This document shows positions 36,501-45,389 of a stretch of 55,469 nucleotides of DNA, piece by piece; positions within the stretch are counted from its first letter, which is position 1; each line of letters starts with the position of its first letter. The translations under genes and the position numbers were made by a program. Source of the stretch: Solirubrobacterales bacterium (GTDB lineage Bacteria > Actinomycetota > Thermoleophilia > Solirubrobacterales > 70-9); the NCBI GenBank assembly GCA_023958085.1, contig JAMLGI010000012.1, positions 1-55,469 on the forward strand, written 5' to 3'. The notes under the pieces were generated by a model, which made no database searches, was not told where the DNA came from, and worked only from the letters and a program-made list of their open reading frames with translations.

Positions 36501-37193
36501 TTGGGCGTGCCCCGGCTCTGCGACCGGCTTCACGCAGTCGATCAAGATGGGACCGTCTACCTGGACAACGTGGACGTAAACGGGATCCTCACAACTGCGA
36601 CCGGGCCCGGGCTCTGGGTGCTGGCCGCCATCCTGAACTCTCGGCTCCCTGGACTTCGTATTCCGCTTGCAGTCGGTGCCATTTCGTGGGGCGTACTACT
36701 CCGTAACGAAGCAGTTCATCTCACCGCTGCCGATCCGGATACCGGTCGCGGACCAAACCATGGAGCTGGAGAGTCTGGCCAAGGGTCTTCACAAGGCCGC
36801 CTCGGCTCGCAACGCCGAGAAACATGAGTTCCACCGCTGGCTGGGCGAACTGATCGAGATGCCGGTGAAGGTCTGGCTCGGTACACAACGCTTGATTCAT
36901 ATGAGGAGATCGGTAGCGACGGGATCCTGGCGTCCTCCGGCACAACCGCCGCCGACTCGGGATCAACCCGGACAGCCGGGCGCTCGGCGAACAGGTCCGC
37001 ACTGAGTACGAGACCAGCCTGGAGAAGCTTGGAGGCCTGAACCGGACGATCCAGGCGGCGGAAGTGCACAGCTCGAGGACGCCGTGTTCGATCTCTACGA
37101 GATGTCGCATCCCAGCGCGACACGATCAACGCCGATACCCGGCTGAAGCACCCGGGCGAGAGGCCGTCGGCTACGCGGCAGCAGTCGGGGTGA
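33580..37193 (+). pseudogene. Eco57I/PglX-like type II restriction-modification protein, multiply frameshifted
   Basis: Fragments in order rebuild a protein of about 1,190 residues. N-terminal NRSLFSEHFLDDRLPEW and PLLELLGFERM resemble the nuclease-containing end of such enzymes. The N6-adenine methyltransferase core follows: CDPAMGSGHFLVSA (motif I) and GNPPYVR (motif IV NPPY). FIVPNKFLKLESG and a target-recognition region with QFISPLPIRIP come next. The C-terminus (RTIQAAEVQLED) ends at 37191-37193. I count at least eight frame changes, so no active enzyme is encoded as written. The stop overlaps lgt tail to tail. Confidence 0.8.
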
Positions 37194-37971
37194 CTGAGGT
37201 GGTCTGTTCGGGGGGGCGGGCGAGGGTGCCGTGGCGGTGCCTGACCACGAGGATCGCGATCGCTCCGGCGGCGATCACCGCGAGGCTTTCAAGCTGGGCC
37301 GCGGTCAGGCCGAGGGCCACCCGGTCGTTGGTCCGGAGGAACTCGACCAGCAGACGCTCGGTCCCGGCGAACATCAGGTAGATCGCGAACAGGACCCCGA
37401 AGCGGAACCGGTCGCGGAGCCGCCAGAGGACCACGGCAACGAGCGCCATGGTCAGTGATTCGTAGATCGGGGTCGGGTGGACCATCACCCCCGGTGGGGT
37501 AGGCACGGTGCCGTCCGGGTAGCCCATCGCCCAGGGGCCGTCCCACGGCTTGCCGTAATCCCCGTCCCCGGAGAGCTGGCAGCCGATCCGTCCGACCGCG
37601 TAGCCGGCGGCCAGCGCCGGGGCCGCCGCGTCACAGAGAAAGAGGTTGGCGGTCTTTCGCCACCAGGCCCAGAGCAGCACCCCGATCGCTCCGCCGGCTG
37701 CGCCCCCGTACCAGGTGAGGCCGGAGCCGGAAAAGACGCTGCCGAGCAGGTCGTCCCTGACCGTGTCGTAGTTGTCAACCAGGAAGTAGAGCCGGGCGCC
37801 GATTAGCCCGCCGGCCAACGCGGCGAAGGTCATCTCGTAGGCCCAGTCAGGTGAGCGGCCGGTCTCGACGAAACGGCGGTGGACGATCATCCCGGCGACC
37901 ACGAAGGAGAGCGCGAACATCAACCCGAACGTCTGCAGGGTGATCGGGCCGATCGAGATCTCCGGGAGCAT
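37171..37971 (-). CDS. lgt: Prolipoprotein diacylglyceryl transferase
   Basis: 266 residues, about seven membrane helices. The Lgt signature GRIGCQLSGDGDYG lies at 127-140, and HPTPIYE and the ERLLVEFLR helix are present. It transfers diacylglycerol from phosphatidylglycerol to the lipobox cysteine of prolipoproteins, such as the PotD at 5.9 kb. It is intact although its neighbours on the left are frameshifted. TAGGGT (37986-37981) lies 9 bases before the ATG, giving a nearly leaderless mRNA. Confidence 0.95.
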   Translation of the reverse strand: MLPEISIGPITLQTFGLMFALSFVVAGMIVHRRFVETGRSPDWAYEMTFAALAGGLIGARLYFLVDNYDTVRDDLLGSVFSGSGLTWYGGAAGGAIGVLLWAWWRKTANLFLCDAAAPALAAGYAVGRIGCQLSGDGDYGKPWDGPWAMGYPDGTVPTPPGVMVHPTPIYESLTMALVAVVLWRLRDRFRFGVLFAIYLMFAGTERLLVEFLRTNDRVALGLTAAQLESLAVIAAGAIAILVVRHRHGTLARPPEQTTSVTPTAAA

Positions 37972-38033
37972 CGGCCCCGGACCCTACCCGAGTCCGGCGG
38001 GGCCAGAACACCCTCCCCACCCCGACCAATCCG

Positions 38034-38080
38034 TTCTGGAGCCGGTTGTGGCGGGATAGCCGCCACTTTCGGCTCCAGAA
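38034..38080. repeat. 47-bp palindromic repeat, copy 3
   Basis: TTCTGGAGCCG/CGGCTCCAGAA outer stem, with GTGGCGG/CCGCCAC inner stem around GATAG. The best-folding copy; it lies upstream of lgt, 40 bases from tRNA-Glu. Confidence 0.88.
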
Positions 38081-38119
38081 CCGTGAGGTTCGGGATTCTG
38101 CAGCTGGCCTTGATGGACA

Positions 38120-38191
38120 TAGCCCCGGCGGGAGTCGAACCCGCGCTGCCAGGTTGAAAACCTGATGTGCTAACCGTTACACCACGGGGCC
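38120..38191 (-). tRNA. tRNA-Glu (TTC)
   Basis: 72 bases on the minus strand: acceptor GGCCCCG/CGGGGCT (terminal G-U), anticodon loop TTTTCAA giving TTC, T arm GCGGG-TTCGACT-CCCGC, discriminator A, no encoded CCA. It lies between two copies of the 47-bp repeat. Confidence 0.94.
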
Positions 38192-38299
38192 ACGGCACAG
38201 GCGGACCGCTTACACGATTCCGCGGAAGTCATTCTCTCAGGATGCCCCGGAACGTAGCGCCCCGGTCATCAAGAACAGCTCCATCCGACCCCCGAGACA

Positions 38300-38346
38300 T
38301 TCTGGAGCCGGTTGTGGCCGAATATCCTCCACTATCGGCTCCAGTT
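38300..38346. repeat. 47-bp palindromic repeat, copy 4
   Basis: Same length and outer stem (TTCTGGAGCCG / CGGCTCCAG), more diverged inner part and a final TT instead of AA. It overlaps the reconstructed 3' end of the TolB-like gene. Confidence 0.8.
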
Positions 38347-39596
38347 CGGCGCGGAGTTCGAGAAATGCAAGGACCGGTCGTCAGCGCCCCGGATCGTGAA
38401 CCTGTGTATAGCGGCGGTCCGGTATGGCTCGCCGGGCCGAACGCGACCACCATGAATGTGTCTGGCCACGCCCCAGGTGGAAGTACGTCCGTGGCGAGCT
38501 GCACACTTGAGACGCCGCTCGGTGCCGCCCGGTCCGGGCGCGCACCGGTAGCCCGTTGGCCAGCCCGGTGGCCCGGAAGGTGAAAGTCGCGGTCCGCTTG
38601 CGCCGGTGGATCGCGCGCGCGTGATCACCGTGCGGGGAATCTTGGCGCCCGGGCTCGGCTGCCAGTCCACGTCCTCATCGATCGGGTTGCCGCCCGGAAC
38701 GTGGTTCGCCACCAACTCGGTGTTCTGACCGCCGGCCGCCGACACAGACCACAGGTGAAGATAGCCGCTTCCGTTGTTGGCGGCGAACCGATCGTCGTCC
38801 CATCGGGCGACCAGGCCGGGAAGTCGCCGTCGGAATAGCCGTTGTCCTCGTGGTGGAGTTCCCCCTGGTCGCTTCCGTCAGCGTTCATGGTCCACAGGTC
38901 TGCGCCGACCGACTCGTGTGGATGCATGGCGTAGCGTAGACGATCCGCGAACCGTCAGGTGACCAGGCGGGCTGAACGTCCCAGTTGAGCGGATCGTTGC
39001 TGAGGTCCCGCAGGCCGTTGCCGTCGATCCGGACCGAGTAGATCTCACGGTCACCCCCACCCGCCGGAACGCCGGTGTAGATGATCCGGCCACCCGCCGG
39101 GGACCACGCGAGATCGCTCTTGCCAGTCGCGCTGTGCGTAATCTGGCGCACGGCGGTTCCGTCGCTGTGCATGACGAAGATGCTGGACGGCCCCCCGACC
39201 CGGTTTGAGACGAAGGCGAGCTCGGTTCCGCTCCGGAGACCACGTCGGGTCGCTGCTGTCGGCAGGCGTGTGCGTCAGCTTGCGTACGCCCCTGCTGGCC
39301 GTGCTCATCACGAAAACCTGCGTGTTCCGATGGCCGGGGGCGCCTCGCGTGGAAGGCGATCTCGCGGCCATCCGGGGAGAACGCGGGATCCGTCTCCGTG
39401 GCACTGGAGGAAGCGCCGGTCAGGTCGACGTCCCCGCGGCGAGGTCCACGAAAATGTGGCGCGCACCGCCATCCCGGGTGGACGTGAACGCGACGACGCC
39501 ATTCGTCCCGGGATATGCGGCGGGCGCCGCGGCAGCCGAGACCAGCGCGAGCACGGCGACTGCGACGGGCAAGGTGATACGTCGGAGGGTCATCAT
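38332..39596 (-). pseudogene. Secreted TolB-like beta-propeller protein, multiply frameshifted
   Basis: From the ATG at 39596 a signal peptide (VAVAVLALVSAAAAPAA) leads to YPGTNGVVAFTSTRDG. PD40-type blades then appear in several frames: DPAFSPDGREIAF, ITHSATGKSDLAWSP, LNWDVQPAWSPDGSRIVYA and GDFPAWSPDG. A C-terminal Ig-like domain (TFMVVAFGPASHTGP) follows. At least five frame changes interrupt it. The start overlaps the stop of the intact upstream gene (ATGATGA), so the two formed an operon. It would have been an extracellular propeller, perhaps binding wall or protein partners. Confidence 0.75.
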
Positions 39597-40882
39597 CGGA
39601 CCTTGAACCTCAGCCTGGCCGGCGTCACGTCGGCCCGGCCCCGGCTGTCGACCGCCTTGACCGCGAACAGGTGCCTGCCCTTCTTCAGGTACCTGTAGGT
39701 CTTCGGCGAGCGGCAGATCCGCCATCTTCCGCGATCGAGCCGGCACTCAAACTTGAGAGCGCCAACCCCGCCGGAGCCTGAGAACCTGAACACGGCCAGG
39801 CGCTTGCCACGCTTGACCCGATCGCCGGTAATTCTGGTCCCGGGCGCACCGACCGGACTCAGCGCCGCCGCCCCGAGGAATGGCATCGAGCCACCGCGGA
39901 CGACCCGGCGCACCGAGCCCTGGATCGAGCCGCAAGCGTTCGGATTCGAGACATTCGCCTCGTAGATGCCGTCGTCCTGACCCCAGGCAAGAGTCGACCC
40001 GTCCGAGGAGAACGAGAGGCTGGCCCGGGATGTTCCGGCGCTCGTTGCATACTGGCCCGCGGGCAGCGTGATCGTGCAGTGAGTGTCGGTGACGTCGGCG
40101 GTCACCGGCGGACTTGAAGTCGTCTCGAGGGTGATCGCGACGTTTGCGACCGTGCCCCCATGGTCCGGACCGTCGTCGGTAAGTACCGCGAACTTGAGCC
40201 CGGTGCGAGCGATCGCCACCTGATAGGAAGGCGCGGCCCCGATGGCTTCATCCGCGTACCAGCCCGGGCTCGAGTCGTCGGCGAGCGAATACATGGCGAA
40301 CTCGCTCTGGGTCCCGACCGTCGGGCCGTCGTGCGTGATCAAGAGGTGCTTTGGCCCCCACCACTCTGGCGAGGAGTACGGGAGCGGGGCGCCTTCGGAG
40401 TCGTTGGCGATAGAGAACGTGCCCGCGCCGCTAGATCGCCGCCATGAGGTGTAGGGATCGGTGAACGAGGGGATCACCGTCCAGGCCACGTTTGAGTTGT
40501 CGGGCGCCACCCGGAAATGCGACACGTACGCGGGATCCCCGACCGTTGAGTAGCTGCCTTGAGTCGCGACCGGACCCGCGAGCCGATGCCCCTGTGCGTC
40601 GAACTCGTAGATCTGGTCGCCTCCGGACGGATTGAAGCCGCCGCCGATCCGGGAGTGGTCTCCGGCGACGGCGATAACCCCGCTATCGGTCTCGGAGGGC
40701 CACGCCCAGCCGCCGTTGGCCGAGGTAATCGCACGCGCCTGCGAGCCGTCCGGTTGTGCGATGTAGACGCTTCCCTGCTTCACGTAGACAAGCGAGTCAG
40801 CACTCGCGGTCGCCGCGATGAGCAGCGTGAGTGCAACGGCCACCGCGCCGACAATCAAGCGATGGAAGGTGTGGCACGACAT
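39593..40882 (-). CDS. Secreted protein with propeller-like repeats and C-terminal Ig-like domain
   Basis: 429 residues from the ATG at 40882, chosen because AGGAGGTG lies 5-6 bases upstream. Signal peptide ends near ATASA. The middle contains loosely repeated blades (SLVYVKQGSVYIAQPDG, ASLSFSSDGSTLAWGQDDG) like WD40/PD40 propellers. The last 75 residues (FECRLDRGRWRICRSP and KKGRHLFAVKAVD) are a basic domain often seen at the end of exported proteins in Solirubrobacterales. Function unknown; operonic with the broken TolB-like gene. Confidence 0.7.
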   Translation of the reverse strand: MSCHTFHRLIVGAVAVALTLLIAATASADSLVYVKQGSVYIAQPDGSQARAITSANGGWAWPSETDSGVIAVAGDHSRIGGGFNPSGGDQIYEFDAQGHRLAGPVATQGSYSTVGDPAYVSHFRVAPDNSNVAWTVIPSFTDPYTSWRRSSGAGTFSIANDSEGAPLPYSSPEWWGPKHLLITHDGPTVGTQSEFAMYSLADDSSPGWYADEAIGAAPSYQVAIARTGLKFAVLTDDGPDHGGTVANVAITLETTSSPPVTADVTDTHCTITLPAGQYATSAGTSRASLSFSSDGSTLAWGQDDGIYEANVSNPNACGSIQGSVRRVVRGGSMPFLGAAALSPVGAPGTRITGDRVKRGKRLAVFRFSGSGGVGALKFECRLDRGRWRICRSPKTYRYLKKGRHLFAVKAVDSRGRADVTPARLRFKVR

Positions 40883-41116
40883 GAAGGCACCTCCTGACAT
40901 TCCGGTCTCACATCTGCCTGCGTCCCCCGTACAGAAACAGGGAAAGCGGTCTCAAATACCCGCTATGACGAAAGCGAACCGGATCGTTCCGGAGTCGCCG
41001 GGAACCAGGTTCTCCGGGGGCTCTCCGATCGAGGTTTGCGGCCGGGATGGCTGTCGCTGCCGGCTGTGTCCCCGGGATGATCCTTCCCGCGATCGGCCGT
41101 CGAAAGACCGGTCGGA

Positions 41117-42019
41117 TCAGGCCGATCCGCGCGAGAGCAGGTGCTCGAGTAGGGCCTTCTGGGCGTGGAGCCGGTTCTCGGCCTGATCCCAGACCGCCGA
41201 GCGTTCGCCGTAAAGCACCTCGGCGGTGATCTCCTCGCCGGGATGGGCCGGCAGGCAGTGCATCACGATCGCCTCCGGTCCGGCCGCGTCGAGCAGGGCG
41301 GCATCGATCCGGTAGGGCGTGAGATCGGCCCGCCGCCGGTCGGCGCTTTCCTCGTCTCCCATGCTGACCCAGACGTCGCCGTAGATCGCGTCGGCTCCGC
41401 GAACCGCTTCGAGCGGGTCGTCGGTCAGTTCGGCCGGGGTGTCCTCCGGAAGCTGGTAGCCGTCCGGGGCGGCGATCGCCACCTCGACCCCGGCCAGTGA
41501 ACCGGCCACCGCCAGCGAGTGGGCCACGTTGTTGCCGTCGCCGACGTAGGCGATCTTCAGGCCCTCCAGCCGACCGAAGCGCTGCCGGAGCGTCTGCAGG
41601 TCGGCCAGGGCCTGGCAGGGATGGGAGGCCGGGGTGAGCGCGTTCACCACCGGGACCGAGGCGTGCCCGGCCAGGGTGACCACGTTCTCGTGCGAGCCGG
41701 AACGGATCACGATCGCGTGGACGAACCGGGAGAGCACCCGGGCGGTGTCCTCCACCGACTCGCCCCGGGAGAGCTGCATCTCGTCGCCGCGCAGGACGAC
41801 CGGGGTTCCGCCGAGTTCGGCCACGCCGACCTCGAAGGAGATCCGGGTCCGGGTTGAAGGCTGTTCGAAGATCAGGGCGACGGAGCGACCGGCGAGGGCG
41901 TCGTCGGCAACCGACGGCCGGCCCAGGCGCAGCTCCTCGGCCCGTTCGATCAGGGCGACCAGTCGTTCGCCGGTGATCTCCCGGCCGGTCACGTAGTGGA
42001 GGGGGGCTGATTCGGTCAA
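41117..42019 (-). CDS. argF: Ornithine carbamoyltransferase
   Basis: 300 residues. Carbamoyl-phosphate motif STRTR at 55-59, HPCQ in the middle and the ornithine-binding HCLP (MHCLPAHPGEE) near the end are all present. It makes citrulline from ornithine in arginine synthesis. The start is set to the TTG at 42019: TAGTAT (42032-42027) precedes it by 7 bases, and the family begins about here; the open frame upstream would read into the divergent promoter. That makes it a leaderless TTG start, which is unusual. No other arg gene is next to it. Confidence 0.9.
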   Translation of the reverse strand: MTESAPLHYVTGREITGERLVALIERAEELRLGRPSVADDALAGRSVALIFEQPSTRTRISFEVGVAELGGTPVVLRGDEMQLSRGESVEDTARVLSRFVHAIVIRSGSHENVVTLAGHASVPVVNALTPASHPCQALADLQTLRQRFGRLEGLKIAYVGDGNNVAHSLAVAGSLAGVEVAIAAPDGYQLPEDTPAELTDDPLEAVRGADAIYGDVWVSMGDEESADRRRADLTPYRIDAALLDAAGPEAIVMHCLPAHPGEEITAEVLYGERSAVWDQAENRLHAQKALLEHLLSRGSA

Positions 42020-42066
42020 GGGCTGGATACTACGGCGGGGCGGCGCCTGAGATAGTGGGAGGTCGG

Positions 42067-43545
42067 ATGAATGCAAGCGAACCCACACCAGACGTCCCTC
42101 CGGCTCCCGACGGGGGCCCGACCCCGCGGGAGGAGCGGGGACGCCGGAACCGGCCCAGGCGGGGAGAGTCCTTCGAGGGATCGATCGAGACCCTGGCCTA
42201 CGGAGGACGCGGGATCGTCCGGCTCGACGGCTTCGTGGTTTTCGTCTCCGGGGGCCTGCCGGGCGACCGGATCCGGGGGGAGATCACCAAGTCGAAAAAG
42301 GGCTACGCCGAGGCCCGCCTGACCGAACTGCTTGAGCCCGCCGCCGACCGCCTTCCGGACAGCGACCTCCATCAGGGCGAGGCCTGTCCCGGGGCCGGCT
42401 GGCAGGCACTCGCCTACGAACGCCAACTCTCCTTCAAGGAGGAACACGTCCGGGACGCGCTCACCCGGATCGGCCGGCTCGAGGTCGATCTCGACCCGAT
42501 CGTTCCCGCCCTTGAGCAGTGGCGGTACCGCAACAAGGTCGAGTACTCCTTCGGGGAACAGGACGGCGAACTGGTGCTCGGCTTCCGGCCCCGGGGGCGG
42601 TGGGACGAGGTGCTCGACATCGAGGACTGCCGCCTCTCCTCGGAAGCAACCAACCGGGCCCGCAACGAGCTGCTGGAGTGGGCCCGCTCGGAGGGATTGA
42701 ACGCGTACGACCCGCACGACCAGCGCGGCCTGCTTCGCAATCTGGTGATCCGGGAAGGTCGCCGCACCGGCCAGATCCAGACCCGCCTGGTCACCTCGGA
42801 GGGCCGCTTCCCGAAACCGCCGGTCGACCTCCACACGGTGATCGAGGGTCCCTCCGGCAGCACCTCAGGACCGACCGGGGCGCTCGGTGAGGAGACCCTG
42901 CGGGAGCGAATCTTCGATCTCGAGATCGAGCTCTCGCACGAGTCCTTCTTCCAGACCAACACCGAGATGGCCGAGCAGCTCTACGGCCTGGCGGCCGAGT
43001 ACGCCGGTCTCAGCGGGGCCGAGACCCTGTTCGATCTCTACTGCGGGGTCGGCACGATCGGGCTAAGCCTGGCCGGACAGGTGAAACAGGTCTGGGGGCT
43101 GGAGATCGTCGAGGACGCTATCGCCAACGCCGAACGGAACGCCCGCGCCAACGGGATCACCAACGCCCGGTTCGTCGCGGCCAACGCCCGTACCGGCCTG
43201 CGTCCCCTGATCGAACAGGCCGGCCGGCCGGATGTGGTCACGGTCGACCCGCCCCGGGCCGGCCTCTCGAACAAGATCGTACGAAGGCTGATCGAGTGCG
43301 AGGCGCGGCGGATCGTCTACATCTCCTGCAACCCGACCACGCTGGCTCCGAACGCGGCCCAGCTGGTCGAGGCCGGCTATAAGCTGAACCGCGTGAGACC
43401 GGTAGACATGTTTCCCCAGACCCCGCACATCGAGTGTGTCGCCCGCTTCGACCTCGATCGCTCCCGCAGCATCCTGGTCGAACGCGAGATCGAGGCCGAC
43501 GCCACCGGACCGGACCGGTCCGACATAGCCCCGGAGACGGCATGA
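42067..43545 (+). CDS. Class I RNA methyltransferase, RlmD/TrmA family (uracil-C5)
   Basis: 492 residues. N-terminal TRAM domain (about 40-100: IETLAYGGRGIVRLDGFVVF), then a SAM-binding core with LFDLYCGVGTIGLSLA, the VTVDPPRAGL motif and the catalytic cysteine in YISCNPTT. It methylates a uridine in rRNA or tRNA; RlmD (23S U1939) is the usual annotation. I chose the ATG at 42067 with GGGAGG upstream; a GTG at 42055 is in frame. Its stop overlaps the next gene as ATGA. The promoter region is shared with the divergent argF. Confidence 0.88.
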   Translation: MNASEPTPDVPPAPDGGPTPREERGRRNRPRRGESFEGSIETLAYGGRGIVRLDGFVVFVSGGLPGDRIRGEITKSKKGYAEARLTELLEPAADRLPDSDLHQGEACPGAGWQALAYERQLSFKEEHVRDALTRIGRLEVDLDPIVPALEQWRYRNKVEYSFGEQDGELVLGFRPRGRWDEVLDIEDCRLSSEATNRARNELLEWARSEGLNAYDPHDQRGLLRNLVIREGRRTGQIQTRLVTSEGRFPKPPVDLHTVIEGPSGSTSGPTGALGEETLRERIFDLEIELSHESFFQTNTEMAEQLYGLAAEYAGLSGAETLFDLYCGVGTIGLSLAGQVKQVWGLEIVEDAIANAERNARANGITNARFVAANARTGLRPLIEQAGRPDVVTVDPPRAGLSNKIVRRLIECEARRIVYISCNPTTLAPNAAQLVEAGYKLNRVRPVDMFPQTPHIECVARFDLDRSRSILVEREIEADATGPDRSDIAPETA

Positions 43546-44336
43546 GCCGCCCACAGCAGCAGCGGGCCTTCGGGGTCGCCGCCGGACTGCCGGCCGAGGT
43601 CTGCGGACCGCTGGCCGAGGTCTGTGACGAAGCGGGCTACGCCTCGATCTGGGCCAACGACCATCCCTTCGCCAAGGGGCTGGAAACCCTGGCCGAGTTC
43701 GCCAGGGCGAGTGACCGACTGGAGCTCGGGGTGGGCGTGATCGCCCTCGATCGTCAGGGTCCCGAGGTGATCGCCGCCGACATCGAGCGCCTGGGGCTGG
43801 ACCCGGCCCGGCTCCGAATCGGGGTCGGGGCCGGCTTCGAGAAAAAGCCACGCACCTTCATGGCCGAACAGATTGGTGAGCTGCGCGAACAGCTCCCCGG
43901 GGTGCGGGTCGTGATGGCCGCGATGGGACCGAAGATGTGCGCCCTGGCCGGCAGCTCGTACGACGGCGCCTTCTTCAACTGGATGACCCCCGACTTCGCC
44001 ACCGGTGCCAGACAGCAGGTCGAGGCCGGAGCCGCCGAGGCCGACCGTGAAACCCCGCCGGTGTTCGGCTACGTTCGCACCGCGGTCGGCGAGGACGCCG
44101 CCGCGCGTCTGGCCAAGGAGGAAGCCTTCTACCGGGATCTCCACCCCGGCTACCGCAACCACTTCGACCGGCTCGGCGAGCCGGAAGGAACGGTCGGGGT
44201 CGCCGCCGCCGACCGGGACGAGGCGCAGTCCGCCCTGGCCGCCTACACCGCCCTCGACGTGATCGTGGTCCGTGGTCTCGCCTCGGCCAGGGTCGAGCCG
44301 ATGACCGCCCTGGCCCACGCCGCCGCCCCGGCCTGA
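43542..44336 (+). CDS. LLM-class (F420-dependent type) oxidoreductase
   Basis: 264 residues, TIM-barrel luciferase-like monooxygenase family, shorter than the usual 300-340. YASIWANDHPF and LRIGVGAGF are family motifs, and the protein probably uses coenzyme F420 or flavin. Start overlaps the previous stop by four bases, so it is co-translated with the RNA methyltransferase. The substrate is unknown; with its shortened form it could be a non-canonical member. Confidence 0.78.
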   Translation: MSRPQQQRAFGVAAGLPAEVCGPLAEVCDEAGYASIWANDHPFAKGLETLAEFARASDRLELGVGVIALDRQGPEVIAADIERLGLDPARLRIGVGAGFEKKPRTFMAEQIGELREQLPGVRVVMAAMGPKMCALAGSSYDGAFFNWMTPDFATGARQQVEAGAAEADRETPPVFGYVRTAVGEDAAARLAKEEAFYRDLHPGYRNHFDRLGEPEGTVGVAAADRDEAQSALAAYTALDVIVVRGLASARVEPMTALAHAAAPA

Positions 44337-44401
44337 CCCGCTCCCCCCGAGCGGCCCCGCGGTGTCCGCCCGGGCCGACCGCGCAGACGATCGCCCGAGT
44401 G

Positions 44402-44407
44402 GTATGT
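44402..44407 (+). promoter_or_regulatory. Possible -10 box for the collagen-like operon (TATGTT)
   Basis: TATGTT lies 59 bases before the first collagen-like gene in an otherwise G/C-rich gap. No convincing -35 box. Confidence 0.3.
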
Positions 44408-44466
44408 TCCGCTGAGGCCGCGGTCAGTCCACCGCGAGCCGGAAAATTTGCAAGAGGCGTCAAGGG

Positions 44467-45024
44467 ATGGTGTTGGGAGTGGAGCCAAGCGGTAGCGACT
44501 CGGGTTCGTCCGGCGACGGCGAGCGGCTGGTCATTTCGTTCGACGACGAACCGGAGGGCGCCGAGACCCAGGTGCTCGAGTCGACCGAAGCGGTCGAAGA
44601 GTCCGGATCGAGCGGCCGACGGATCATCGTCGCCGAAGACGAGGAGTACGAGGACGAGTACGACGAGGAGCTCGAGGAGGAGCCGGCGGAAGTTCCACCG
44701 GCCGAACCGAAACCGCCCGGACGAACCAGCGAACTGCTCGACCGGATCGGCCTCCCCGGCAAGCAGCTGGCGCTGCTCGCCGCGGCAGCGGTCGTCGGCT
44801 GTCTGCTGGTCTCGCTGTTCACCGTCTACGCCGTGACCAAGTGGACCCCGCTGCTGCCGGAGCCAGAGGTTGGAAAGATCGGTCCACGAGGAGAGCAGGG
44901 CCTCCCGGGCAAGACCGGATTCCGGGGCAAACGTGGACGACGCGGGCACGAAGGCACCCCCGGCCCGCAAGGAGTTGAGGGTCCTCGCGGGGCCGATGGC
45001 GAAGCGACTCTGGAGGAGTACTGA
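44467..45024 (+). CDS. Membrane-anchored collagen-like protein 1
   Basis: 185 residues. A 100-residue cytoplasmic tail contains a very acidic stretch (EDEEYEDEYDEELEEEP), then one membrane helix at about 101-123, a 12-residue spacer and exactly 15 uninterrupted Gly-X-Y triplets (136-180), ending TLEEY. Orientation N-in/C-out is inferred from the Arg/Lys residues before the helix. Triplets include several Gly-Pro-Arg/Gln and Gly-Lys/Arg units, able to form a collagen triple helix. No cysteine in the external tail, unlike the next two proteins. It is the first of three overlapping genes. Confidence 0.85.
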   Translation: MVLGVEPSGSDSGSSGDGERLVISFDDEPEGAETQVLESTEAVEESGSSGRRIIVAEDEEYEDEYDEELEEEPAEVPPAEPKPPGRTSELLDRIGLPGKQLALLAAAAVVGCLLVSLFTVYAVTKWTPLLPEPEVGKIGPRGEQGLPGKTGFRGKRGRRGHEGTPGPQGVEGPRGADGEATLEEY

Positions 45025-45389
45025 TGAGCGAGGAAGGCACCCGGAACCGCAGCCTGAAGGACGTGGCGACCCCGGCTCAGTGGCGGAACTGGATCCTGAT
45101 CGGGATCCTCGCCACCATGCTGGTCACCACTCTTTCCCTGGTTGTGGTGGCCAACAGCACCGAGATTCTGCAGCGGGGACCGCAGGGCGCGATCGGCAAG
45201 CGGGGTGAACCCGGCGAACGCGGCCAGAGAGGACCACGCGGGTTCCCGGGCAAGCGGGGCGGCGACGGTCCGCAGGGACCGGCGGGACCGGCGGGAGCGT
45301 CCGGGGCCAGCGCAAGCGCGCCCTGCGATGCCGATCCAATTGCCAAGAATCCGTCGCAAGGCGGCTGGCCCTACCCGATCTGCCCGTGA
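45024..45389 (+). CDS. Membrane-anchored collagen-like protein 2
   Basis: 121 residues. Short cytoplasmic N-terminus, one membrane helix at about 23-43, then exactly 15 Gly-X-Y triplets (52-96) and a tail with two cysteines (APCDADP ... PICP). Its ATG shares one base with the stop of gene 1. The triplets are rich in Gly-Glu-Pro, Gly-Lys-Arg and Gly-Pro-Ala. A disulfide in the tail could register or lock chains after assembly. Confidence 0.85.
   Translation: MSEEGTRNRSLKDVATPAQWRNWILIGILATMLVTTLSLVVVANSTEILQRGPQGAIGKRGEPGERGQRGPRGFPGKRGGDGPQGPAGPAGASGASASAPCDADPIAKNPSQGGWPYPICP

Noticed and set aside
41091-41127. GATCGGCC/GGCCGATC hairpin after argF as terminator
   Set aside because: Only 8 bases of stem, overlaps the argF stop and has no T-run.
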